Source: Fimbriimonas sp. | GTDB taxonomy: Bacteria > Armatimonadota > Fimbriimonadia > Fimbriimonadales > Fimbriimonadaceae | Assembly (NCBI GenBank): GCA_031292555.1 | Contig: JARLGV010000022.1 | Location: 107,871-171,870, forward strand | Direction of reading: 5' to 3' | Length of the DNA stretch: 64,000 nucleotides | In this document: piece by piece, positions 1-7,600 of the stretch | Layout of the letters: every line of letters starts with the position of its first letter | How positions within the stretch are numbered: the stretch's first letter is position 1 | Position numbers and translations under genes: made by a program | Notes under the pieces: model-generated | What the model was told of the DNA's origin: nothing | What the model saw: only the letters and a program-made list of their open reading frames with translations | Databases searched by the model: none

Positions 1-1323
1 GTGAAGCTGGCGCCGTCGCCGATTCCTCCGTCGCCGGCGATGACTACGGTGCAAGTGTTCCTGGATCACACGAGAACCGTGCGCGGTCAAAGGGCCGCCG
101 ATCCCGCTCCGATGGGGGCCCTCACGGCTGGTGACAAGAAGGATGTCGTCATTTGCAAAGGCCTGCCGGAAGCCCCCGCGAAGGTTGCGATCTATGGCTG
201 GCATCGGCGGGATGGCAAGCCGATCCAACCGCTTTACCTTGGCCATACTGCTACCTGGGCGGACTATAGCCACGGGATCAGGCTTGTTTGGGGTGACATG
301 ATCGTCGATGGAGTCAGCAAGAAAGTTGTCGACGTGCTCAAGGATCCGGTCGCCAGTGCGTTGTTGAGCGATGAAGGTCCGATCGTTCAATCATCGTACT
401 CTTTGCACCAGTTTCCCGTGGACAGACCCTCACCGCTAACGGCAGCGACGGGCGAGCGATTCGACACGTTTGCCCCCATACCCGGCGTAAGGGTAGTTAT
501 CGATCGACCTGAAGTGCTATTGCCGAAGGTGAGGCTAGTGATCTACGCGTTGCCGAACGGAAACACGATCGAACAGACCATTGGGCGGAAGACAACGGCG
601 GATGAAGACTGGCACTATGACATTCAGCACATCGGGGCGCAAACCCGGTTTCTTCGTGCGAGGATGACCGGCGAAAGCTTGGTTGTCGCTTACCTTGAGG
701 CCTCCAACCACAGTTGGCCCGCTTGGCTGCACGGTGCAAAGACCGATCCAACGGCGACTACCACCATTTACGGAGCGATCTTGGACAAATTCAAGGGATC
801 AAACATTCATGTAGTGCTTGATTCCCACAGTGGGGGAGGCGCTTTCATCTTCGATTTTTTGAAAACGGTTGATCGCGTGCCCTATCAGATTGACCGGATC
901 GCGTTTCTCGACTCCGAATACAACTACGACCCAGCATTGCACCTCAAGAAGCTGGCGGATTGGCTGAAGGCGGGGGGCCATTACCTCTGCGCGATCGCTT
1001 ACGACGATGCTTCTGCCCTCTACAATGGCAAGCCCTTTGTAACGGCAACCGGCGGCACCTGGGGCCGGACCCATGCGATGCTTGCCGATCTCGGCAAGGA
1101 ATTCGATGTCCGACGAGTCAATAGCTTCGATCCGGAACGGTACGTCGGATTGGAGGGAAGGATAACAATGCTGCTCAAGGAGAATCCGACCCACGAGATT
1201 TTCCACACTGTCCAGGTCGAAAGGAATGGTTTCATCGAGAGCATCCTGTCAGGCGAGCCGTCTGAGGAAGACGGCTACAAATATTTCGGCCCAAGGGCCT
1301 ATACGAAGTACATCCGAGGATAG
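1..1323 (+). CDS. Exported hydrolase-like protein, 5'-truncated by window edge
   Basis: The frame is already open at base 1, so the N terminus lies outside the window and 440 residues remain; the GTG at base 1 is probably an internal valine. Two parts are visible. Residues about 1-135 (with YGWHRRDGKPIQPLYLGH) resemble, from memory, a domain of unknown function in secreted proteins of soil bacteria. Residues about 170-440 look like an alpha/beta-hydrolase fold: the motif SHSGGGAF near residue 277 has the form of a nucleophile elbow (G/S-x-S-x-G), followed by IAFLDSEY and a late histidine in EIFHTV that could complete a triad. The substrate is unknown. It ends 140 bases before the next gene. 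The hydrolase assignment is inference from the elbow motif only; a peptidoglycan- or ester-directed role would be a guess. Confidence 0.6.
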   Translation: MKLAPSPIPPSPAMTTVQVFLDHTRTVRGQRAADPAPMGALTAGDKKDVVICKGLPEAPAKVAIYGWHRRDGKPIQPLYLGHTATWADYSHGIRLVWGDMIVDGVSKKVVDVLKDPVASALLSDEGPIVQSSYSLHQFPVDRPSPLTAATGERFDTFAPIPGVRVVIDRPEVLLPKVRLVIYALPNGNTIEQTIGRKTTADEDWHYDIQHIGAQTRFLRARMTGESLVVAYLEASNHSWPAWLHGAKTDPTATTTIYGAILDKFKGSNIHVVLDSHSGGGAFIFDFLKTVDRVPYQIDRIAFLDSEYNYDPALHLKKLADWLKAGGHYLCAIAYDDASALYNGKPFVTATGGTWGRTHAMLADLGKEFDVRRVNSFDPERYVGLEGRITMLLKENPTHEIFHTVQVERNGFIESILSGEPSEEDGYKYFGPRAYTKYIRG

Positions 1324-1445
1324 CCAAAGACCTTTCGCTGGCGTCGGCGATTCGATCACTCCGCTTAGGCCTGCCTTGTTCTGCGAAGCCGCTTCCTACG
1401 CGGCGTGACGTCACCTCGCGCCCACCGTTCCGCGAGAAAACATGT

Positions 1446-1451
1446 TATACT
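1446..1451 (+). promoter_or_regulatory. -10 element TATACT before ArsR-type gene
   Basis: TATACT matches the sigma-70 -10 consensus at five of six positions and predicts a transcript start near 1458, only about 6 bases before the TTG start at 1464. No -35 match is clear. A very short leader would explain the lack of a Shine-Dalgarno sequence. Confidence 0.4.
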
Positions 1452-1463
1452 TTTATCACGTAT

Positions 1464-2270
1464 TTGAGGATTGTGGAATCGGAAACCGTTTGGCGAGCGT
1501 TGGCCAGTCCGCACCGAAGGAGACTTCTTGACTTGATGCGCAATGGGCCTCAGACAACCGGCCAGCTAAGTAAGGAGCTGCCGGACCTGAGCCGATTCGC
1601 GGTCATGCAGCATTTGGGAGTACTGGAGGAGGCGGGCCTCGTTCTGTACAGGAAGGAGGGAAGAACGCGTATGAACTACGCCAACCCTGTCCCACTGAGG
1701 GAGATCTACGACCGCTGGGTAAACCAGTACGCGTCGAGCGCGGCCGAAACGGCCCAACACTTGAGACGATACGCAGAAAACTCTAAGGAGGTGGCTCCAA
1801 GAATGGACCACGACGAATTCAGGATCGTTAGGATCGAAATGGAGATGCGTATCGATGCGCCGTGTGAGCGAGTCTTCGCGGCATTGACATCGGAGTTTGA
1901 CAACTGGTGGCCTCACCGGTACAAGCCAGATTCGACATGCTACTGCGACGCACGGGTCGGAGGATACAGCGGCGAGCGCTTTAAGAACGGTGGCGGAGCG
2001 ATAACAGGCATGGTCGTCTATATCGACCCTCCATTTAGGATCGTTTCGAGCTCCCCCAGCTCACTCAGCAACGGCTCGACAGCGTATGCCGTCGACGTGT
2101 TGGAGCCGGAAGGTTCTGGTTGCCTTTACAAGCGCCGCCTGAGCATTTGGGGGGCGGTGCCGGAAGAGATGGAAAAGATGTTCCGGGACGGCTCTCGTCA
2201 ACTCATGGAGGTTGCACTCAGAGAGTACATCGACCATGGGAAGCGCTATGAGCCGGTGGTGGCGTCATGA
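1464..2270 (+). CDS. ArsR-family regulator fused to SRPBCC (AHSA1-like) domain
   Basis: Residues about 5-90 form an ArsR-type winged helix (ALASPHRRRLLDLM, then HLGVLEEAGLVLYRKEGR, the recognition helix and wing). Residues about 120-265 form an SRPBCC/AHSA1 ligand-binding domain (RIDAPCERVFAALT, then NWWPH). In this family layout the HTH binds DNA and the START-like cavity probably senses a hydrophobic ligand; the ligand is unknown. No metal-binding cysteine box of classical ArsR sensors is present. The start is uncertain: TTG at 1464 has no ribosome site, GTG at 1473 has GAGGA only two bases upstream; TTG with a near-leaderless message is preferred. The stop overlaps the next start by four bases, so the two are translationally coupled and the secreted partner may be part of the same response. 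Confidence 0.8.
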   Translation: MRIVESETVWRALASPHRRRLLDLMRNGPQTTGQLSKELPDLSRFAVMQHLGVLEEAGLVLYRKEGRTRMNYANPVPLREIYDRWVNQYASSAAETAQHLRRYAENSKEVAPRMDHDEFRIVRIEMEMRIDAPCERVFAALTSEFDNWWPHRYKPDSTCYCDARVGGYSGERFKNGGGAITGMVVYIDPPFRIVSSSPSSLSNGSTAYAVDVLEPEGSGCLYKRRLSIWGAVPEEMEKMFRDGSRQLMEVALREYIDHGKRYEPVVAS

Positions 2271-2755
2271 TCCCGTGGGTGATGGGACTGGGTTTCCTCT
2301 CTGTGAGTCCCGCAGTGGGCCTCGACACCAAGGACGATGTCGCCTTTCAAAAGCTGTCTCAGTTGGTCGGCGGAGTTTGGGAAGGTTCGCTTGGAAAGAT
2401 GACTGTTCGCTTCACCTACCGCTTTGCTGAGGGTGGCAAGATGATCGAGGGAATCGGACACTTGACTCAGGGCGAGAAACCGATCTTGAACATGGAAAGC
2501 AAGTACGGTTGGGATCCGATCTCGAAGCAGACTTACTACATTGACTTCCATGGTTATGATGTCGTCTACAGCGGCCACGTCCTCTGGCAAAAGGAGAAGC
2601 TCGTGATCGATTTCAAGGGGCTAATCGGAGACATGGGACATTGGATCACGTACGCCACGATGGCGTCGAAGGACCGATTCGCGTTCAATATGTACGAATA
2701 CAAGGGCAGCAAACTCGTTCCGACTCACGTCGATATCCAACTGCACCGGCACTAG
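2267..2755 (+). CDS. Small secreted protein, DUF1579-like
   Basis: This 162-residue protein begins with a hydrophobic leader ending near PAVGLDT, so it is probably exported. The body (WEGSLGKMTVRFTYRFAEGGKMIEG, read here as several beta strands with Trp and Gly turns) has the look of the DUF1579/lipocalin-like beta-barrel proteins that often sit beside SRPBCC regulators. ATG at 2267 overlaps the stop of the ArsR-SRPBCC gene (ATGA), the only support needed for this start. No catalytic motif is visible. Function unknown; binding of a small hydrophobic compound is an inference from the neighbour. Confidence 0.65.
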   Translation: MIPWVMGLGFLSVSPAVGLDTKDDVAFQKLSQLVGGVWEGSLGKMTVRFTYRFAEGGKMIEGIGHLTQGEKPILNMESKYGWDPISKQTYYIDFHGYDVVYSGHVLWQKEKLVIDFKGLIGDMGHWITYATMASKDRFAFNMYEYKGSKLVPTHVDIQLHRH

Positions 2756-2885
2756 CTTCACCTCCTCCGGCAGGCGGCGCGGTGTCAAAAACTCGAAAAT
2801 AAACTGTTCGATCTCGGGGAATGTGCGTCTATAGTTAGAGTAAACGTGACTATTATCAGCGAAGCGATCGACTCGGGGTTTAGGG

Positions 2886-5198
2886 TTGCTTGAGCCACGC
2901 TACCTGCTCTTTGGGGTAGCCGGAGCATTTTTGGGGGCCGCGATGGCGGCTCCTTCATCGTTACAGGCGGCCAAATCGCATAAGCAAGCTGTCACTGGCC
3001 AACCAACGTTCTCATCGGCCGTGTATTCGGTTCTGCAGAAGAACTGCGTAACGTGTCATTTCGGAGCCAAGGCTCCCGCCGGGATCGACCTGACCAAGTT
3101 CGGGTTGGCTACAAACGTGGCAACGGACAGCAGCCTTTGGGATCGCATCGCGAGAAACGTCTCAACTGGGCACATGCCACCCGAAGGTATGCCGAAACCG
3201 TCTCCAGCCCAAAGAGAGGCGTTCGTGACGTACGTCCAGACGACTCTATCTGGAAACTGCAAACTCAAGGATCCGGGGCGAGTGACGATGCGCCGGCTGA
3301 ACCGGCAGGAGTACAACAACACGGTCCGCGACCTTGTCGGGCTGGATCTTCACCTTGCCGACGATTTCCCCTCCGACGACGTGGGCTACGGCTTCGACAA
3401 CATCGGCGACGTGCTTTCGATCTCGCCGCTTCTGATGGAGAAGTACCTTAAGGCCGCCGAGACGATTGCCCAGCGTGCGATCGTCGTCCCAGAAAACAAG
3501 CCGGCAGTCTTCGAAGCCGATGCAGTGAAGTTGACATCTGGCGTCTCGGTCTCGGACCAGGACCAGATCTACTTCTATTCGAACGGCCAGGCCTATATCG
3601 ATCGGTACTTCACGATGGCGGGGGAGTACCGGCTCAGAGCTCTCGCTTGTGGTCAGCAGGCTGGGCCGGAGCCAGCCAAGATGGCGTTCCTTGTGGACAA
3701 TAAGCGAGTCCAGACCGTCGACGTGAAAGCCGTCGAGAGCCATCCAGAGGAGTACGAGATAACGGTGCCGATCGACGCCGGACAGCATCGGATCGCGCTG
3801 GAGTTTACGAACGACTACTACAAGCCAGGCCCACCGGCCGAGGATCGAAACCTGATCGTCAGGCGCCTGGAGCTGTTCAAGCCGCCGATGAAGTCATCAG
3901 CTTTGCCCGAATCTCATCGGCGAATCCTGTTTGTGACGCCGCCGACGGCCGACTGGAAGCCCGCCGCGCGTCAGATCCTGAGCCGTTTCGCTTTTCGTGC
4001 CTTTCGGCGTCCCCCAACTCAAACCGAGGTCGACCGCCTGATGCAACTGGCCGATTACGTCCATAAGGACGGTCAGCCATTCGAGCGATGTATCCAGTTG
4101 GGCGTTCAAGCCATCCTGTCGTCGCCAAACTTCCTTTTCCGAGTGGAAGCCGACAATCAGTCACCGACTCTCGACGGCTACGAATTGGCTTCAAGACTCT
4201 CCTACTTCATTTGGGGTTCGATGCCGGACGAACAGCTGTTCGGTCTTGCCGCCACTGGCCAAATACAAAAGCCTGCCATTCTGAAGGCCCAGATTCGCCG
4301 AATGCTAATGGACTCCCGGGCGGATTCTCTGGCAGATAACTTTGCCGAGGAATGGTTGAATCTTCGCAAATTGGCGCTAATCAACCCCGACCCAGCCCAA
4401 TTCACCGACTTCGACGAACGGCTTCGAGCGGCGATGTTGAAGGAAACGAAGCTCTTTTTCAACGGGGTGGTTCGGAACGATCGAAGCGTAATCGACTTTA
4501 TCGACGCCAAGTACTCCTATATCAACGAGCCTTTGGCCAAGCACTACGGAATTGAAGGGGTCACCGGCGACGAGTTTCGCAAGGTATCGCTCGTTGGCAC
4601 GCCCCGGACCGGCCTTCTCACACAAGGGGCGATCTTAACTTTGACATCGAACCCAACCCGGACTTCACCGGTTAAGCGAGGGAAGTGGATTTTAGAAGAG
4701 ATCCTCAACGCGCCACTTCCGCCTCCTCCTCCCAACGTGGGTGTGTTGCCGGACGACAACAAGCAGGTGGCAGCGGCGACTTTGCGCCAGAAGATGGAGG
4801 TCCACCGCCGGAATCCGATGTGCGCCACCTGCCACAAGAAAATGGATCCGCTTGGTTTCAGTCTTGAGAACTTCGATGCGACCGGTCGCTGGAGAGCGAT
4901 GGACGGCAAGGACCCGATCGATAACTCCGGCGTACTGCCCGACGGAACGACGTTCCATGGAGCTCCGGAGCTTTGCAGCATCTTGCTGAAGAAGAAGAAC
5001 GACTTTGTCGAGGGGCTATCGGAGAAGTTGCTGACCTATGCGGTTGGTAGAGGCGTCGAACCGTCCGACAAATGCTCCGTCGACGATATCGCTCATTCGT
5101 GCGAGTCAAACGGTTATCATTTCTCTGCCTTGGTCGATGCGATTGTGATGAGCGACCCGTTCCGGAAGAAGCGCGTCGTTGGAGGAAAAGCTAAGTGA
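2886..5198 (+). CDS. DUF1587/1592/1588/1585 cytochrome-type exported protein
   Basis: A 770-residue member of the large planctomycete-type cytochrome family. A TTG start gives a signal peptide (residues 1-28); ATG at 2943 would lose it. Heme-c motif CVTCH lies at 54-58, then MPPEGMP near 97, typical of the N-terminal cytochrome domain. DUF1587 follows (about 130-195, DFPSDDVGYGFDN), a beta-rich insert (about 200-335), DUF1595 (about 355-415, FRAFRRPPT), DUF1592 (about 425-555, LASRLSYFIWGSMPD), DUF1588 (about 570-660, TLTSNPTRTSPVKRG) with a second heme motif CATCH at 646-650, and DUF1585 (about 680-760, LPDGTTFHG). It acts in the periplasm; family function is uncharacterised, probably redox or polysaccharide related. 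The stop overlaps the DUF1552 gene by four bases, the usual partner. Confidence 0.9.
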   Translation: MLEPRYLLFGVAGAFLGAAMAAPSSLQAAKSHKQAVTGQPTFSSAVYSVLQKNCVTCHFGAKAPAGIDLTKFGLATNVATDSSLWDRIARNVSTGHMPPEGMPKPSPAQREAFVTYVQTTLSGNCKLKDPGRVTMRRLNRQEYNNTVRDLVGLDLHLADDFPSDDVGYGFDNIGDVLSISPLLMEKYLKAAETIAQRAIVVPENKPAVFEADAVKLTSGVSVSDQDQIYFYSNGQAYIDRYFTMAGEYRLRALACGQQAGPEPAKMAFLVDNKRVQTVDVKAVESHPEEYEITVPIDAGQHRIALEFTNDYYKPGPPAEDRNLIVRRLELFKPPMKSSALPESHRRILFVTPPTADWKPAARQILSRFAFRAFRRPPTQTEVDRLMQLADYVHKDGQPFERCIQLGVQAILSSPNFLFRVEADNQSPTLDGYELASRLSYFIWGSMPDEQLFGLAATGQIQKPAILKAQIRRMLMDSRADSLADNFAEEWLNLRKLALINPDPAQFTDFDERLRAAMLKETKLFFNGVVRNDRSVIDFIDAKYSYINEPLAKHYGIEGVTGDEFRKVSLVGTPRTGLLTQGAILTLTSNPTRTSPVKRGKWILEEILNAPLPPPPPNVGVLPDDNKQVAAATLRQKMEVHRRNPMCATCHKKMDPLGFSLENFDATGRWRAMDGKDPIDNSGVLPDGTTFHGAPELCSILLKKKNDFVEGLSEKLLTYAVGRGVEPSDKCSVDDIAHSCESNGYHFSALVDAIVMSDPFRKKRVVGGKAK

Positions 5199-6535
5199 GT
5201 CAATTAATTCCGCGAAGAAAGTTCCTGAAAGGACTCGGCACCGTTATGGCCCTTCCACTGTTGGAAGCGATGCTGCCGATAACCGCGCTTGCCTCCTCTA
5301 TGAAGGTGCGTACGAATCGCATCGCGTTCCTATTCGTACCGAACGGGATCAGCATGCCTCAGTGGACTCCCCAGGCCGAAGGATATGGCTTCGAACTCCC
5401 CGATGTGATCTCCCCGTTGTCCGTAGTGCGCGGACAGTTTTCGGTGCTAACAGGCTTGGCCCAGCACAATGCCTTTGACCTGGGAGATGGTCCAGGTGAC
5501 CACGCTCGTTCGGCAGCCGCTTGGCTGACCGGCGTCCATCCGCGCAAGACCGCCGGCGCCGATATAAAGAACGGGATCTCCGCTGACCAGGTGGCCGCTC
5601 TGAGGCTTGGGCACCTGACACCCTTTCCCAGCTTGGAATTGGGTTGCGAGCGCGGGGCCGAGGCAGGGAATTGCGACTCGGGATATAGTTGTGCATATTC
5701 CTCGAACATCTCATGGAGGTCGGAATCGACTCCGGTTGCCAAAGAGATCAACCCTCGTCTGGTGTTCGAGCGCCTGTTTGGCAGCGGAGACAAAGGAGAG
5801 TCCGCCGAGAGCCGTGTACTCCGGACCCGCTACAACAAGAGTGTTCTGGATTTTGTCATCGAGGATGCGAGTCAGCTCAAAACCCAGATTGGATCGCGCG
5901 ACCAGAGAAAGCTCGATGAATACTTCACGGCCGTTCGGGAGATCGAGGAGCGATTGGCGAAATTCGACCGAGCCAACGTGGCAGCGGGCATAAACGGTGT
6001 TCGGATTCCATCGGGCGTTCCGCAGGACTACGGCGATCATATTCGGTTGATGGGAGATATGATGATCTTGGCCTTCCAGGCCGACTTGACCCGTGTCGCC
6101 ACGTTCATGTTTGCCAACGAGGGAAGTAATCGAAGTTATCCCATGGTTGGTGTGCCCGAGGGGCACCACGATATGTCGCACCATGGCACCGACCCCATGA
6201 AGCTGAAGAAAAAGGAGCAGATCGACAAGTTCCATGTAACGCAGTTGGCGTACATTCTTCAGAAGATGGCGTCGATCAAGGAGCCCGAGGGCACCTTGCT
6301 GGACAATTCGATGGTCGTATACGGCGGTGGAATCGGCGATGGCGATCGACACAATCATGACGATCTGCCGATCTTGCTCGCCGGTCGCGGGGCAGGCACG
6401 TTACGAGCAGGGGCGCACAACGTATACGCGAGTAACACGCCGCTGAACAACCTGTACCTTTCGCTGTTGGATCGAATGGGCGTGCCGACGGAAACATTAG
6501 GTGATAGCACCGGCAAGCTGCAGCACCTCTTCTAA
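5195..6535 (+). CDS. DUF1552 protein with Tat signal
   Basis: A 446-residue DUF1552 protein. GTG at 5195 overlaps the upstream stop (GTGA), giving translational coupling to the DUF1592-type cytochrome, the arrangement this family nearly always has. The N terminus IPRRKFLKGLG followed by a hydrophobic run is a twin-arginine signal, suggesting export in folded form. Later motifs typical of the family are HARSAAAWLTG near residue 107, HDMSHHG near 328 and GGGIGDGDRHNHDDLP near 375; the His/Asp-rich segment resembles a metal site of the DUF1501/sulfatase-like superfamily, which is inference. Substrate unknown. Confidence 0.9.
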   Translation: MSQLIPRRKFLKGLGTVMALPLLEAMLPITALASSMKVRTNRIAFLFVPNGISMPQWTPQAEGYGFELPDVISPLSVVRGQFSVLTGLAQHNAFDLGDGPGDHARSAAAWLTGVHPRKTAGADIKNGISADQVAALRLGHLTPFPSLELGCERGAEAGNCDSGYSCAYSSNISWRSESTPVAKEINPRLVFERLFGSGDKGESAESRVLRTRYNKSVLDFVIEDASQLKTQIGSRDQRKLDEYFTAVREIEERLAKFDRANVAAGINGVRIPSGVPQDYGDHIRLMGDMMILAFQADLTRVATFMFANEGSNRSYPMVGVPEGHHDMSHHGTDPMKLKKKEQIDKFHVTQLAYILQKMASIKEPEGTLLDNSMVVYGGGIGDGDRHNHDDLPILLAGRGAGTLRAGAHNVYASNTPLNNLYLSLLDRMGVPTETLGDSTGKLQHLF

Positions 6536-6724
6536 TCTCACCGAGTGCGGGGGAGGTCTCTTGGGGAAGGGTAATTATCCCTAATTCGCTGCCAGGTATT
6601 CGAGCCGAATGGGCTGTATCGTTTGATACTCGGTCATGATTGCGTTCAGGGTTAGTCCGTCGGGCGACATGGGACGTACCGCTTGATCCGTACCCGGATA
6701 TGAATTGACATGACGCCAAGCTAA

Positions 6725-7189
6725 ATGACCATGATTGACAGCGTTCCCCTCAAAGATGCGATTCGATTGAACTACTTGACAAAGGGATTCACCGAGGCTG
6801 AGTTGGATCGGCTTTATGGAATCGCTGAGCCAGAGAAGTTCGAGGACGGCGACGAGATCGTCCGGCAGTTCGACACAACACGCGATCTTTTGATTTTGGC
6901 CAGTGGGACCGCGCATATCCTGACGACTCAGGGCGAACCGATCGGGCAGATCATGCCAGGTATGCCCATGGGAGAGGTTTCATTCCTTGATGGCAAGCCC
7001 CGATCGGGTACGGCAGTGGCCAGTGGGGAATGCGATGTGGTTGTTCTGCCTGCCGACCTCCTTATGCAGATCTTGCGGGAGTCCCCAGAGATGGCAGTTA
7101 AGGCGCTTTGGAATATCAGCTCCGTACTTTGCGCTCGCTTGCGAACGGCAAACGAGAACCTGGCATCCCTCATGCCATTCGAGGAGTAG
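6725..7189 (+). CDS. Cyclic nucleotide-binding domain protein
   Basis: A stand-alone cNMP-binding (CAP-type beta-roll) domain of 154 residues. The core reads FEDGDEIVRQFD, LLILASGTAHIL, then GQIMPGMPMGEVSFLDGKPRSGTAVA, which aligns with the phosphate-binding cassette (G-E-x-x-x-x-x-x-R-x-x-x-x-x-A); the GEVSFLDGKPRSGTAVA stretch keeps Gly, Glu and Arg. No helix-turn-helix follows the roll, only about 25 helical residues, so it is not a complete Crp/Fnr regulator. It may act as a sensor or regulatory subunit; partner unknown. Start ATG 6725 has a second ATG at 6731; neither has a strong ribosome site. Confidence 0.8.
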   Translation: MTMIDSVPLKDAIRLNYLTKGFTEAELDRLYGIAEPEKFEDGDEIVRQFDTTRDLLILASGTAHILTTQGEPIGQIMPGMPMGEVSFLDGKPRSGTAVASGECDVVVLPADLLMQILRESPEMAVKALWNISSVLCARLRTANENLASLMPFEE

Positions 7190-7600
7190 GGCGCCCTTTC
7201 GACAGAGATCAATCGGCCGGCCCCTTCAGTCGATTGACTTCGAAAGGCGTGGCCCGACCACGCAGGCACTAGTGAGTTAGGTCACTGCGAATTCGTAAGT
7301 TTTTTTTAGCTTGTCCTTAGGCGTTTCCCGAGGCCCAAATGACGCCGAAAACGCCCCAAAATGCGTCAAGAAGGACCCTTCGATGGCCCTTTCGCGAGTT
7401 TCGGTCTTGAAAGCGCACCATTCAACCTCGAAAGCCCGTCTAGCCATTGACGTTACTACTGGCCGAATGTGGCTGGATGGTCTATAATGTCCACGCGTTT
7501 AATCTGGGAATACTTGACTGAACGAATGGCAAAGGGCATCCAGAGCCAGTTTTGGTCAAGCGATTTTTGGGGTTCTACTCGTAATAGAGGTGTCGTACTT
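7190..7600. other. 411-base intergenic region
   Basis: No gene is recognised. It holds a small inverted repeat AGTGA/TCACT at 7271-7286 followed 13 bases later by eight T residues (7300-7307), a weak terminator candidate for the cNMP gene, and a -10 box at 7483-7488 that would drive the giant repeat protein with a leader of about 110 bases. Confidence 0.5.
7483..7488 (+). promoter_or_regulatory. -10 element TATAAT upstream of giant repeat protein
   Basis: A perfect TATAAT. No good -35 is seen at 16-18 bases (a TTGACG at 7447 is 30 bases away). It lies inside the longest possible reading frame, which argues that translation starts downstream at GTG 7601 rather than at ATG 7469. Confidence 0.5.
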
